Source: Aureobasidium sp. EXF-3400 (Eukaryota > Ascomycota > Dothideomycetes > Dothideales > Saccotheciaceae). From it: DNA of 64,000 bases. Location of the stretch: positions 124,001 through 188,000 of the forward strand of contig SWBL01000030.1 of NCBI GenBank assembly GCA_024195585.1. The letters run 5' to 3'. Below the pieces are notes generated by a model. The model saw nothing but the letters and a program-made list of their open reading frames with translations, was not told the origin of the DNA and searched no databases. Position numbers and translations under genes: made by a program. Below are positions 46,733 to 58,286 of the stretch, piece by piece (positions within the stretch are counted from its first letter, which is position 1; the number at the start of each line of letters is the position of its first letter).

Positions 46733-47944
46733 TTAATCGTAGCGTGGCCTCTTTTCATCACGGCCACCACGATCATCGTCTCTCCTTCGCCTCTCTCCCA
46801 CAACAGAAGCATTCGCTCCGGTAGCTCCCTCCCTGTCCCTGTATCTATCACCTCCGTATCCAGGACCACCTCTTCTATCGCCATCATCAGCACCCCAGCA
46901 TCCAGTATCTTCAGCTTTCAGATCTTTGTATTTCGTCCTTCCCTTCCTGCCCAGTTTTGTCATATCGCGGATCTGCATGTATTGTGGCAAGATCTCACGA
47001 TTACCAGAGTCGTCCTGGAATTTAGCGCCCATAATGTCGCGTTTCGAGATCTCTGCCAATTGCTCATCATCTTGAAAGAAGGCGCCTTTGTGGTGGTATT
47101 TCTGCATAAAGCCTGCTTGGCCTCTTCCTTCCTTTTCTTCTTTCTGTGCAGCGATGTGTGCTGCATCTTCTGCTTCTCTTTGCTCGGCTGTCAAGTTGCG
47201 TCTTCGTTCAATTTCTTCGCGTTCCTTTTCTGCGGCTTCGATGGTTTCACGCTCGCGCTTGACGCGCCGCAGTTCGCGCAGTTTCCAGGCTGCGAGCTCG
47301 GCTTCGGGGTCCAGGTTATCGGTGTCGTCGACATCTTCTATGGCGTCTGGGTCTTCGTCGTCCCAGGCTCTGCGACCTGCCGCTCGTGCCTGTGCGTCTT
47401 TTTCTATTTGCGCTTGGAGCAAGGCGTCGGCTTTTTCTTGCCGTTTGCGCTCTTCTTCTTCTGCTGCTGTTTCTTCTTCGGTTTGCTGTGGCGCTGTAGC
47501 AGCGGTGTTCTTGCGCTGGGCTTTGGAGACAAAAGTTGGAGCGACGAATTTGCGGGTTGGTGCTGATTCTTCTTCTGACTCGTCGTCGTCTTGGTTGTCG
47601 GAATCGGAGGCAGAGTCTTCCTCGCTACCTGAGTCTTCGCTGTCAGATGCTGTCTCAAAGCCTTCTTGGGCTTTTTGCGCTAGCTCTGCTTCGCGGGCTC
47701 GTAAGGCCTGGGCTTCTTGTCTCCGTCGCTCGAGCTCGGCTTTGCTGATATTTGAATTGAATTTAGGAAATGAGGTGGCTTTTGGGGGTGCAGTGGTTGT
47801 TGTCTTGGTTTGTTGTTGCTGCTCGTTTTCTGATTCAGAACCGGATTCTTCTTCTGAGGATGATGATTCGTCCTGGCCGACGGCTTTTCCTGGGCGGTAG
47901 CGCAGAGGCGCTAGGGGATTTGCTGTCATGCGTTTTGGCGGCAT
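46733..47944 (-). CDS. MFAP1-like spliceosomal protein
   Basis: A single-exon 403-aa protein. The N-terminus (MPPKRMTANPLAPLRYRPGKA) is conserved in the family. A long acidic, Ser/Glu-rich region and a charged coiled coil (EREEIERRRNLTAEQREAED) follow. The C-terminal MFAP1 domain contains FMQKYHHKGAFFQDDEQ and DMTKLGRKGRTKYKDLKAED, followed by a Gly/Arg-rich tail. Despite its name (microfibrillar-associated protein 1), the conserved protein belongs to the spliceosomal B complex in the nucleus, interacting with Prp38-type proteins. The gene is intronless, and its strongly biased composition produces long antisense frames that should be ignored. Confidence 0.92.
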   Translation of the reverse strand: MPPKRMTANPLAPLRYRPGKAVGQDESSSSEEESGSESENEQQQQTKTTTTAPPKATSFPKFNSNISKAELERRRQEAQALRAREAELAQKAQEGFETASDSEDSGSEEDSASDSDNQDDDESEEESAPTRKFVAPTFVSKAQRKNTAATAPQQTEEETAAEEEERKRQEKADALLQAQIEKDAQARAAGRRAWDDEDPDAIEDVDDTDNLDPEAELAAWKLRELRRVKRERETIEAAEKEREEIERRRNLTAEQREAEDAAHIAAQKEEKEGRGQAGFMQKYHHKGAFFQDDEQLAEISKRDIMGAKFQDDSGNREILPQYMQIRDMTKLGRKGRTKYKDLKAEDTGCWGADDGDRRGGPGYGGDRYRDREGATGANASVVGERRRRDDDRGGRDEKRPRYD

Positions 47945-48178
47945 TGTGTGGGTGATTAAGTTGTTGAATGTTGTTGTGGAAATAAAAGATGCAAGGTATT
48001 AAAGCATGGAGCAAAAGTGGCTGTGACGACGATGCGCATGACGCGCTGCGCCGACCAGCTCGAGGCCTGAAGAGCTCTGCAATTTCTATCGACCACCATC
48101 ATCTTGCTATCTTGTCGGCGAATGAAATGTTTGCCTTTGTCAAGGTAGTGTTTCATTTCATGGTAATCATACTTGTTG

Positions 48179-49473
48179 TTACTGTATAACTGCTTCGTGC
48201 ACCCATCTGCGTAGACTGTCCGTCAATCGCCCTTCCACCCCATGCTCTCTCCAAAAGTGTCCTGCGCCCTCAACCTTCTTCCATCTAAAGCACGATTGCC
48301 TTTCCGGGCCAGCACTCCGCAGTGACAATGCATCCATCTTCTTGCACCAGTTGTCCACCTTGTGAGAAGAAGTGAATCCATCCTTCGTGCCAAAGATGAC
48401 CAACGTAGGATGCCGTACCAAGTTATGTGCTATGTGATCAGCATGGCGCCAGAACATCAGACTTGACGTCGACAGAGACAGAAAACTGGACAAGGGCGGT
48501 AGTAAAGGTGAGATCAAGAGATAGTGTGTCAAGACGCGAGGCAGGCTCTCTAGTGTAGGTATATTCCCTGTAGAAATGGTTCTTTGTGAGGATTTTGAGG
48601 AAAGTGTTTGGGTTGAAGATGATGAGTGCTTGTGACTGCGGTGCATTGCATGTTTGATTCGTGCTGGGACTTCCATGCCCTTGTGCATGAAATCCATGCT
48701 GTGGCGGTCTGCGGGAGAGGGACTATCGCTGCCTCCGTATACGATGGAATGTTGGGAACTCGATTGACGCTTGTGTTGTCTTCGTAATGGTGAATTTGGT
48801 AATCTACCTCGAGGATCCACTTGGTTAGAAAGTGATGTGTTCGTTTGTAGAGCCAGCTCTTTGGCCCGCTTTAGGATATCAGAGGTCCAGGGCGACGTTT
48901 GTGTTTCTCGGAACATGGCCAGAATCTCTGAAGTCGGTGGAAGGTACGTGGCAATCAAGGAGCCATAGGAATATCCACCCAGAACCAGAATGATATGTTC
49001 AGAAGTTACATTTGGCATGCTACCTGTGGGAGACTGTGCAGGAGTTGTATCATTGGTCCGTGGCGTGTGTAGTTGGTCCATGTAGAACATTAGGTGTCCA
49101 GCAACCGAGATATAGTCGTCTCGTTCTGCCTTGCCAGACCAGCTGGTACTGCCATGAGAGTTCGCGGCACCCCTGTTTATGATTCAGCACTGCAGCTACA
49201 GCCTAGGTTCAAGGCAGATCAATACCGAAAGTTAAATGTTCCGACGACGAAATCAAGATCGAGCAATTGGTCTACCACCGTCGTCACGACGGCATCGTCC
49301 ATAGAACCTCCAAGAGGCGCATAAGGATGTGCGATCAGAGCAGCCTTTCTCGTGTGTTGTTGTGCTGACTGCGGTTCTTGAAGAGAGACAGGGTGGTATA
49401 GCCGGCAATCCAGAAGAGTGCCGTCGGCCGCTGACGGAATGGTGAAACAATATACAGGCGTGTTATCCGTCAT
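48179..49473 (-). CDS. Alpha/beta hydrolase fold protein
   Basis: Two exons, 49226-49473 and 48179-49172, joined across a 53-nt intron, give 1242 nt (413 aa). N-terminal strands include ALIAHPYAPLGGSMDD, then FNFRGAANSHGSTSWSGKAE formed across the splice (oxyanion-region FNFRG). The nucleophile elbow is GGYSYGS (G-X-S-X-G). After a Ser/His-rich insertion come VIFGTKDGFT-like sequence with the likely acidic residue and GAGHFWREHG with the catalytic His. All three triad positions are visible, so activity is likely, but the substrate is not predictable. No signal peptide is seen, so it is probably cytosolic. A basic serine-rich insertion around residues ~190-260 may be disordered. Confidence 0.85.
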
Positions 49474-49816
49474 GTTGGTGTACTTGTCATGTTGGAAGCG
49501 ATGAAAAATATTTCATATATGATTTGCGCATCATGTGTTCGTGAAGTCAGGAGTGTTGATGATGCCGCGGAGGAAACACGAGAACTTCGGTCGTATTCGC
49601 TGGCAATGACTAGCAGATATCGCGAATCAGCGATCCCGATGTCAATGTAGAGCATCAAAGTTCCATTGTGAGGAAATATTGGGAGACACAAAATGACCAC
49701 CATCAGTGAGGTTACGTGTAGCAAGAGTATCTCTGCGACGGTCGTGCTAATAATCATAAAATCATTTCGTGCGTGTCTTCAAGCTATTCATAATAAGAAT
49801 CTAACGGGTATCGTAT
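49474..49816. other. Intergenic region, 343 nt
   Basis: This lies between the hydrolase start and the stop of the coiled-coil gene, both on the minus strand. It should contain the hydrolase promoter; nothing specific is recognised. Confidence 0.5.
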
Positions 49817-51374
49817 TTACTCCGTATCCGTATCTTGATGCGAGATCAAAAGCTCTGGATCAGGGCCATCATCTTCAGTGTCAGTGTCTGAAATGCTGTG
49901 TGTAGGACGCTTTGCTGCAAAAGCCTTGTCCAAATCGCGAATAGCTTCACCATCATCATGCTTACTACCTCTAGGAGTTTGGGCTCCTTCCAATTGACCA
50001 GAACTGCCTGAGACTCCTTTCGCCTCTTCCAAACTCGCCTCACCGACCGCAGAGGCAAGAGCCGCTTCGAGGATTTGTTTCCCTTTCAAGAAAGCTTCGA
50101 GTTCCGCACCAATTGCCGCAACCAAGAGTTTCCAACTGCGTGTTTCGGCAAGCTTGTGCTTGCTTTCGAGCTCTGTAGTAGTCTGCTCGAGCATGGTGAG
50201 TAGCTCCTTCGTTTCTGTAGGTGCATCAACCTGGGATTGCGATTCTCTACTCATGCGCGACATAGCCTTTGCAAGCGACCTTTCGAAGGCAGAAACTTGC
50301 TTCACAGCATCTCTCCAAACGAGAGCACCCTCTTCAAGCGCCTCTCGCTCAGTATCGCTAATGCGACGCCTTTCAATCAGCGAATCTCGTTCCCGACTGA
50401 AGATGTCCTTCGCAGATTTCAGAGTTCGACCTTGAGAAGGTGAACGCCAGAAGCGATCCATGTCTGTAACATTGATGATCGCTGACCAGTGGCTTGCAGA
50501 ATCATTGTGAAGGAAACTTCGAATAGAGTCCTCAACGATGCCTAGGCTTTCCGTGTACGATGCAAGGCGTGCATCAACAGTGTTCTCGATCTCCTGCGCC
50601 TCTGCCCTTAACTTGCGCTGGTCGGCTTTTAGGCGAGCTAGTCTGGCCTCAAGGTCGTTGATCTCCGTTTGCATGTCGTCTGCTTGTTTGTGCAAGTCAA
50701 GAGCGCGGTTGTGATCATCGCCAGAGCGGATTTGGGAAGCGCGTGACTGCAAGGCATTGCACTTCTTCTGCCAGGCATCGAGTTGGTCGACAACAGATGC
50801 GAAGTGATCGAGGCTTGGGGCTAGATACTGAGACTCCTGAGACTTGAGTTGTGCCAGACGTCGCATAGTGGCATACAAGCCGATCCTAGCATGACGGAGA
50901 TCAATTTTCTCTGATTTTGAGGAAGACTGTGGCTTCGTATTGAGGGCACTAGCAGTTGGTGTGCTCGAGCCTGTCGATAAACCATCGTCTTCTGCAGCAG
51001 AGGTTGGTGGTGCATCAAGACCAGAGAGAAGGGCATCGGCTTGTGCATCGAGGAGGACTTGCAAATGCGCTTCAAGCTCGCGCTGTTTTCGACGGAAGAG
51101 TAGGAGATTGTCGTCGGTCTGAGCAGAGGGGCCAGCAGGAGAGTGCGAAGTTATGGGAACATAGATGCTGTTTACGATGGGTTGAGGCACGGCAGAAGCG
51201 GCCATGGGAGAAGGAGTACGCCATCGAGGGTTCTTGGAACGGCGACGACTATCGGGTGACAAAGATGAGGGAGAGTAGCGAGGAAGCGCATTAGAGAGCC
51301 ATGATGAACTGCGATTGAATCAGTCTGTCTAGTTGGTCACGGTGGCATCGTCAGAAGCAGTCATACCCCTCCAT
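49817..51374 (-). CDS. Coiled-coil protein, Atg28-like
   Basis: Two exons: an 8-nt first exon (51367-51374, ATGGAGGG) and 49817-51308, joined across a 58-nt intron, give 1500 nt (499 aa) and an N-terminus MEGSSWLSNALPRYSPSS. The pattern RRKQRELEAHLQVLLDAQAD-ALLSGL, then STGSSTPT and RHARIGLYATMRRLAQLKSQ, agrees with what I recall of Pezizomycotina proteins annotated as autophagy-related protein 28. Long coiled coils cover about residues 160-270 and 330-400, and the C-terminus is acidic (DTEDDGPDPELLISHQDTD). Atg28 was described in methylotrophic yeast pexophagy, and filamentous homologues are poorly tested. Family assignment is from memory of the pattern, so moderately sure. Confidence 0.7.
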
Positions 51375-51975
51375 GTCTGATTAAGATATGATGGCAGGAC
51401 ACGTATCGCAAACAAGTATGCAGGTGGTGAGTGGTAAAAGCAAGAAACCTACGGTTGTCGTATCCTTGGTCAACTTGGACGACTATCATGTGAACACATG
51501 GATGGACTGCAAACAAGGCAAACTTTCTGGTCTGGTCTGCAGGAACCGGAGTGCTTCTAGTGGGCTACAAGGTCGTGACTGTTGCTGTACTGAGAGTGGC
51601 CAGCATGCATTGTTCAAGGCAGGCCCAAGCGACAAATGCCTGATTGGACAGACGGCATGTGGCAGGAACAGTGAAAGATGAAGAAGAGTGAACAAAGAAA
51701 GAGCTGCCCGCTGCTTGGAGGCCGTGCGGGAAGAGCCGCTTTGGAGCATTGCCATTGCACGTTTCTGGAGCATCCACCTCCAGCGTCAGCGACACGACAA
51801 TCTTGCTTTCCGAGTCAACTTTCCTTCTACAACAACCACTCATCGCCCTGGCTTGAACACCATCCAACCATAAACCGCCCACCCGTCACTTTCACTATTT
51901 TACTCGACAGCCGACTGAACACCAACTTCCTTCCTAGCGTCGCCGCGTCGCTTCATCCACGCAGCATACTTCACA
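51375..51975. other. Divergent intergenic region, 601 nt
   Basis: This is a divergent promoter shared by the Atg28-like gene and SPT5. The SPT5-proximal side is pyrimidine-rich. Short frames on both strands show no motifs. Confidence 0.5.
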
Positions 51976-54900
51976 ATGTCCTTCCTTAACCAAGACTTTG
52001 GCGATGCCTCCGACGATGAGGAGGAATTCAATCCCGCCCCTGCTGTTGCCTCTGACGACGAAGCCGACAACAACGACGACAACGACCAGAGACAGGACGA
52101 CAATCAGGATGATGATGATGATGATGCTCAACCCAATGCTCGCCGCTCATCTGCCCAAGAAGAAGACCAAGACGACGACGCTGCCCCAAGCAGGAGTCGC
52201 GCAAACAATGACGACGATGATGAAGAAGAGGACGACGAAGATGAAGAGGATGACGAAGAGGACGAGGAGGATGAGGACATAGTGCGTTCCCCCACCCACT
52301 ACTATCCCTGTACTGCTAACTCTTGTTTGTAGGGTCATCCCCGTAAACGTCGCCGCAAGGGCCCTCGCAACCAGTTCCTCGATGTCGAAGCCGAGGTGGA
52401 CGATGAAGACGAGGAGGAGCCTGATGAGGACGATGAAATTGCTGGCGAGGAGATGCACCCCGACGATTTGCTCGAGCTTCCTGCAGGCGCCGAACGTGAC
52501 GACCGCAAGCATCGCGAACTCGACAGACAACGCGATCTGGCTGCTAGCATGGATGCCGAGAAACAAGCACAAGCTTTGAAAGAACGTTATGGAAGAAACA
52601 GAGCTGCCAATGTCGATTCAGCCGTCGTACCTCAGCGTTTGCTGCTCCCCAGTGTCGATGACCCCAAGATCTGGCGCCTCAAGTGCAAGCCTGGCAAGGA
52701 AAGAGAAGTTGTGTTCTCCATCATGAAGCGTATTGAAGACCGCGCAGGTACAAGGGAACCGTTGCAGCTTATCTCAGCATTTGAAAGAGGTGGTGTTATG
52801 GCTGGCAACCTCTACTGCGAAGCTCGACACGTTGAAGATGTCACAAATGCTCTGGAGGGGCTTCAAAACGTCTACATGGGCACCAAGCCTATGATGGTTC
52901 CTATCACCGAGATGCCCGACCTCCTCCGCACTCGCAAGAGCAAATCTCTTGAACCTGGCATGTACGTCCGTGTTAAGCGTGGCAAGTACGCTGGTGATCT
53001 GGCTCAAATCGACGAGGTTGAATCCAACGGCACAGAGGTTACACTTCGCCTTATCCCCCGTCTGGACTATGGTTTGAACGACGATGTCAACGCCGCTGCC
53101 GACAACAAGCGCAAGCGTTTCGGCTTTGGCTCGAATACTGGTCCTCGTCCCCCTCAGCGTCTCTTCAGCGAAAACGAGGCAAGAAAGCGTCACGGACGTT
53201 ACCTTACAAAGGGTACTGGTTTCACCGCAAATACCTGGACATACATGAACGATACATACGTTGACGGCTTCCTCATCAAGGATTACAAGGCCAATCACTT
53301 GCAATCCGAGGACGTCAACCCTACTCTGGAGGAAGTCACCAAATTCGCTGCTGATGCCGAGGATGGAACTGAAAATCTGGACCTGTCTGCTCTCGCTGCT
53401 ACCATCAAAAGCAACAGTTCTGGCGCTTTCCTCCCTGGCGATCATGTTGAGATCTGGCAAGGCGAACAACGTGGCGTCGTCGGAAAAGCTGTTTCAGTGC
53501 ATTCGGATATCGTGCGCATCCTTGTCTCGTCTGGTGAGCTTTCTGGTCAAATTATCGAATCTCCAGTCAAAGGCCTACGTAAGCTCTTTAGAGAGGGTGA
53601 TCACGTCAAGGTCATTGGTGGCAGCAAGTACTTTGACGAAGTCGGAATGGTTGTCAAGATTGTCGAAGATCGTGTCACCATTTTGACTGACTCGAATCAA
53701 ACCGAAATCACTGTCTTTAGCAAAGACTTGCGTGTCGCTACAGATTCAGGCGGTCAGGTTGGTGTTGGAAAGTACGACCTGCACGAACTTGTTCAACTTG
53801 ACGCTTCGACCGTAGCCTGTGTAATCAAGGTGGACCGCGAATCACTTCGTGTGCTCGACCAGACTGGCACAGTCAGATCTCTCCTCCCTTCAAATATCTC
53901 TAACAAGCTCGAGCGCCGCAAAAACGCTGTTGCCACTGATCGTGAGGGTTCCGAGATCCACATCGACGATACTGTCAAAGAGGAAGGTGGTGAAGGCAGA
54001 CAAGGTCGCGTCCTCCACATCCATCGTAACTTCCTCTTCGCACACAACCGGGAACAGACCGATAATGCTGGAGTCTTTGTTGTTCGCACAAACAATGTCA
54101 AGACTGTTGCAGCCAAGGGTGGCAGAGTGGCCTCAGCTCAAGCTGGTCTTATGAAGATGAACCCAGCACTACAGCGTCCCGGAGCTCAACAGGCTGGTGC
54201 TCAAGCTATGCCGCCACCACGCCAGATGGGTCGTGATAGACTCATTGGCAAGACCTGCACTATTCGCAGGGGTCCTCACAAGGGTCTTTTGGGAATTGTG
54301 AAAGACAGCACAGACACTCATGCGCGTGTAGAGGTTCATGGTAGTAAAAAAATCATCTCCATCAGCAAAGATTTCTTGACTGTCAGAGATCCTGTCACTG
54401 GTGCTGTTATTCAGCAGAATGCAGGCCAACGTCCTGGTGCACCACCAGCTGGAGGTGCTGGCGGCAGACCCCCGGCATGGGGAGGCGCGACTCCTGGTAG
54501 ATTCGGAGCTACGCCTAGAGCGTCAGACGGTGGACGTACCCCTGCCTGGAAGCCAGCAGCTGGCGGTCGCACTCCTGCATGGGCTGGCGCAGGTGCAGGT
54601 GGAAGAACCGCTTATGGCGGTAGCGGGGTTAGCAGTGTGCCGGCATGGCAGAGAGGAAGTGGCGGCAGCACAGCTTACGGCGGAGCAACCACATACGGAG
54701 GTCAAACGTCTTATGGAGGCCAGACATCCTACGGAGGCAGCACCGCATACGGAGGAGTAAGTCACCATTCACTCACCATACTACCTGAAACTGAAAAACT
54801 GACAAACTATAGGGCACATGGAATCCAAACAACCGCACACCATACCACGGAGGCGGCACAGCTTACGAATCGGGATCGAAAACTCCGGCTTATGGCATGG

Positions 54901-55076
54901 ATGCTCCCACACCTGGCTTTAGTGCACCCACTCCTGGCAACTTGGATCAACCCACGCCTGGATATGGTCAATACCGTACTCCGGCTGCAGCGCCCACACC
55001 AGGTGCTTTCCCTGAAACGCCCGGAGCCTGGAATGCCGAGACTCCTGCTGGCGATGGCGGTCCTGCATACGACTGA
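51976..55076 (+). CDS. spt5: Transcription elongation factor SPT5
   Basis: Three exons, 51976-52281, 52333-54756 and 54813-55076, sum to 2994 nt (997 aa). The first exon is an acidic N-terminus with long Asp/Glu runs. It is followed by HPRKRRRKGPRNQFLDVEAE, then the NGN domain (WRLKCKPGKEREVVFSIMKR and GNLYCEARHVEDV) and several KOW domains (MYVRVKRGKYAGDLAQID; GDHVEIWQGEQRGVVGKAV; GDHVKVIGGSKYFDEVGMVV; IGKTCTIRRGPHKGLLGIVK). The C-terminal region is Gly-rich with TPAW/TAYGG and TPGF/TPGY repeats, the substrate of Bur1/CDK9. SPT5 with SPT4 clamps RNA polymerase II and controls elongation and pre-mRNA processing. The final splice restores AYGGGTWNPNNRTPYHGG. Confidence 0.97.
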
Positions 55077-55481
55077 GCGCGTGTAGAAGAAAAAGCACAA
55101 ACGCGGAGCAAGACGCAGAGAAGGGGGTTTGCATTTATTGGCGCGTTTGTTTTGTGCCCTCTTTTTACCCTCGAGGGCCGAGCCGTGGACTTGTTAACAA
55201 GACTCTCTGAAACTTTCTTTTCACAAACGAGAAAAAAACAGGTTTATGTGATATTCGGAATGATCAAAAAATGCCAATCCTTGTTCACCTTTGCTGATTT
55301 AGAATTCAAGCTTGACTTTGATGCCCTTTGCTAATCTACCACTTGTGACTTTGTCGAAAGCGCCCGAGAACTACAACCCAGAGATATAATATGCTTTTCC
55401 TGCTCCTTGAGAGAGTAATAGAGATGAGTGCGTGACAAAGACAGAACTGACAGGTACTGTATGCTCTCCAAGCCTTCTTTC
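55077..55481. other. Convergent intergenic region, 405 nt
   Basis: This lies between the ends of SPT5 and the F-box-like gene. It holds 3' untranslated sequence and no gene. Confidence 0.5.
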
Positions 55482-57142
55482 CTACCTAATATCATGCTCA
55501 GGACATCTACCCAGCACCCACTTCTCCCACATCTTCCACTTCCTGGTATCGACACTGATACCATCATCGCCCAAAGCATCAACAGCAATTGGGAAAGCTC
55601 TGCCATTGCAGTTGCACCATGGCACGGAGTTTGGTGTATCTGGCGAGTTCAAAGGCGGAAAGTCCATCTCATGGGCTGCTCTTCCGCGCTCTTCGTCATC
55701 GGAGTCAGAGTTGTTGTGGTCCGAGTCAGAGTTGTTGCTGTCCCAGTCTGATGCCGTGGAGTGGTTTGTATCGTTTTGATCTGTTTCGTCCCAGTAGAGA
55801 TCATTCTCCGAGTCAGACTCTGAGTCTGAAGAGCTCAAACCACCAGGAGGATCGTCGGGTAACTCGATACCTGCATTTTCCCAGACAGTGTCGAAGTGGG
55901 TTGCATAGTCGATGCGTCTGAGGGATACCCAATCTAGTCTTCTCATCTCGGTGTGCAAGAAGGCAAGGATGGTTTTCCACATGCTGCCTTCTCTGAGCAT
56001 TACGTCTCTGAGCCTTAATCCTCGTAGTCTGTCTTTGTGGCGTTGCGCAAAGGCGATGATTTCATCAGAGTGAAGACGCCAGCCTTGAATTCCGAATGCT
56101 ATCAACTTGCTCCAGCGAACGTTGTGGAATATTGTTTCCAAAGGCAGACCAATGGGTCGATGAGAAGGAAAGCCCACATGAATAGCTTCCATGTTCACAG
56201 CTGCCGAGAAGACGGTCTTGAAAAGGTGAGAAAGTTCAAACATACGAACTTCAAGGTCTGTACCGTCGTCGAAATAGCCATCGTCAAAATGCAGTTCCAG
56301 GCAAGTAAGTCGTTCTGCTAGTGTTGAGAAAGAGCCTGTGGGATTTTCTGCCAGCACGAGTGCGCTCTGTGGACTCAGCATTGGCGAAGAAAAACGTGAG
56401 CAAGGTGATCGAGACTCCAAAAGTGCATTTCCTATTGTTCTGGCACTGTGCGCACAGGCAGGCGCCCATTTGAGCTCAACAAAGTGGCTGATGTTCTGGT
56501 GATATCGGATGTAGGTAAGCAGTCTTTCGTCTTCTTGATCTTGAACCCGCAAGATCTGGACGTGCTGCAAAACGACAAATGCCTTCATGGCTTTCCTCAA
56601 AACTTCGACATCTCGTTTTGAGTTTACTATTTTCTGCTGCTCGTATATCTTGCAGCGAAATCTTTCGATATTGGATTTGCCGATGGTTTGCTGGGTTTGA
56701 GCATCTAATGATTGTATGCTTTCTCGACCTTTGTATGAGCATCAGCAAATTATCCAGAAACTCGTTGGATGATACCGTTCTTCTTGGTACCTTGTGTGCA
56801 AAAATACGGCACCTTGTAGCTGAACTTCTTGACATGTTTCGCTAGGTGCGGCTGATCGGCGATGGCCTCTAATCTCGCAAGCCCCTTTGACGAGAACCTG
56901 GTTGTGACACGTGCGAACTGATGAGATGCACCCAGAGCAGCGAAACGTCGACAGAGCAATCTGAACTTGCCAATGTTTACGACTTGGTCTTGAGAAGGTA
57001 AGGGGTCCGGCCTGAAGCTTTCTTGAGATAAGTATGCTCGCTTGTCGACGCTTACGAGCTTCTCAGGGTCGGCGGCTATGAGATCGAGTATATCATGGAG
57101 CAGCTCGTTGGATAGATCGAGAGCCCCTCGATAGCCGATCAT
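55482..57142 (-). CDS. F-box-like protein, 532 aa
   Basis: Two exons, 56791-57142 and 55482-56728, joined across a 62-nt intron, sum to 1599 nt (532 aa). The N-terminus (LDLSNELLHDILDLIAADPE, then LLCRRFAALGASHQFARVTT) resembles the F-box-like opening of fungal leucine-rich or HET-adjacent proteins. The middle has loosely repeated hydrophobic segments (LTCLELHFDDGYF, MEAIHVGFPSHRPIG, LRGLRLRDVMLREGSMW), as in degenerate leucine-rich repeats. Near residue ~430 lies an acidic Ser/Asp/Asn-rich stretch, followed by a conserved-looking tail. It may be a substrate receptor of an SCF ubiquitin ligase, but the F-box match is weak. Confidence 0.75.
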
Positions 57143-58286
57143 CGCGTAACTTGGTGTCGTTTGATGCCAATAGAATCGTTTCGTGAGACTTTCAGTCTGA
57201 CTTGAGGAGCATTATACCCAGCGGTCGTGAAGGCGGCAAGGAATGAGAGTTGAAGAAAGCTCGGGAAGCACACGACAGAACAAGTAGACTCTCTGAGCGA
57301 GTTGCAGGCACATGACGACAGCGGTCGAAACCGCAAAAAGGGAACTCTTTGGGGAGTGGTCAGGTGGGTGCGTTGTCGTTGGCTTCCTCTGTTGGCATCT
57401 GAATATTCGACGCCACCAACACGCGCCGACGGGAGAGCGAAATGTTATGCCCGTCACGATCGGACCGGGCCATCACTGCATACGAATCAGATCATGTGAT
57501 TGTGATATGAGCGAGGAGCGGCAATTATACAAAGCCCCTTCATGCAGGTCGCTTCGCTGGCACTCGAGGGGAGATTGTGGCAGGGGACAGAGAGTGCGCC
57601 ATGAGCGGGGGCTTTGCAGGTCTGATTTTCTGGCTGATTGCGCTTGCATGTTTGAACATTTCTTTTGATCTATCACAGGCAGGTACAAACGACTGGAATG
57701 AGCAAGGAGATTACAGGAAAGTTCAGCAATAGGAAACTACGTTTTGCGGCTTCACTCCTCAGCAACCACCCAAATCTCGAAGCCGGCAGATAAATTCTCT
57801 CCTTTACCATTCACACTATCCAGTAAATGAATGGCATCGCTGTTTCATCTATGCATCTACCCTAGCAATGCTGGCCACTGGACGGTACAAGAACCAATCT
57901 TTGGTTACACTACTTCACCCACCATGATGAGCAAGTTTTTGGACGTGAGAAGCGCTTCAGTCACTCAGATGTTGAAGCATGATCCTCTCGTGCGTGTCTT
58001 ACCGCAGTCCATTGGTGCTGTTAACCTGACATACTGCGTTCGCCCTTGACCTGCTCCATTGAGTGGCTTTTGTGTGTGGCATGGGCGTTGGAGCTGTTTT
58101 CGGACGAATCGGTGTCTGAGTAGTACGCAGTCCTTTATTGTTGCTTGGTCTTATTTCCCTTAGTACTACGATAAATTCCAGGCCACGCCGTTGTCCATCG
58201 TCATGTTGTTTTTCAATTTCCAAGCTGGCCCGGGTTGTCGTTATAATATAGTATGGCCAGATATTTGAGAGGCATTGCACTCTTCT
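57143..58286. other. Intergenic region, 1.1 kb
   Basis: This lies upstream of the F-box-like gene and downstream of the adenylyltransferase gene, both on the minus strand. Only short frames without motifs; a likely promoter plus 3' untranslated region. Confidence 0.5.

Noticed and set aside
47088..47900. 270-codon plus-strand frame antisense to MFAP1
   Set aside because: It is Ser/Leu-rich because it is the complement of Glu/Arg-rich coding sequence. The opposite strand carries an unmistakable MFAP1 domain.
52774..53469. 231-codon minus-strand frame inside SPT5
   Set aside because: It is antisense to the NGN/KOW region; the plus strand is clearly coding.
54757..55086. Read-through C-terminus of SPT5 in the unspliced frame
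   Set aside because: The unspliced tail is unlike SPT5, while splicing at 54757-54812 restores the expected TPGF/TPGY repeat C-terminus.
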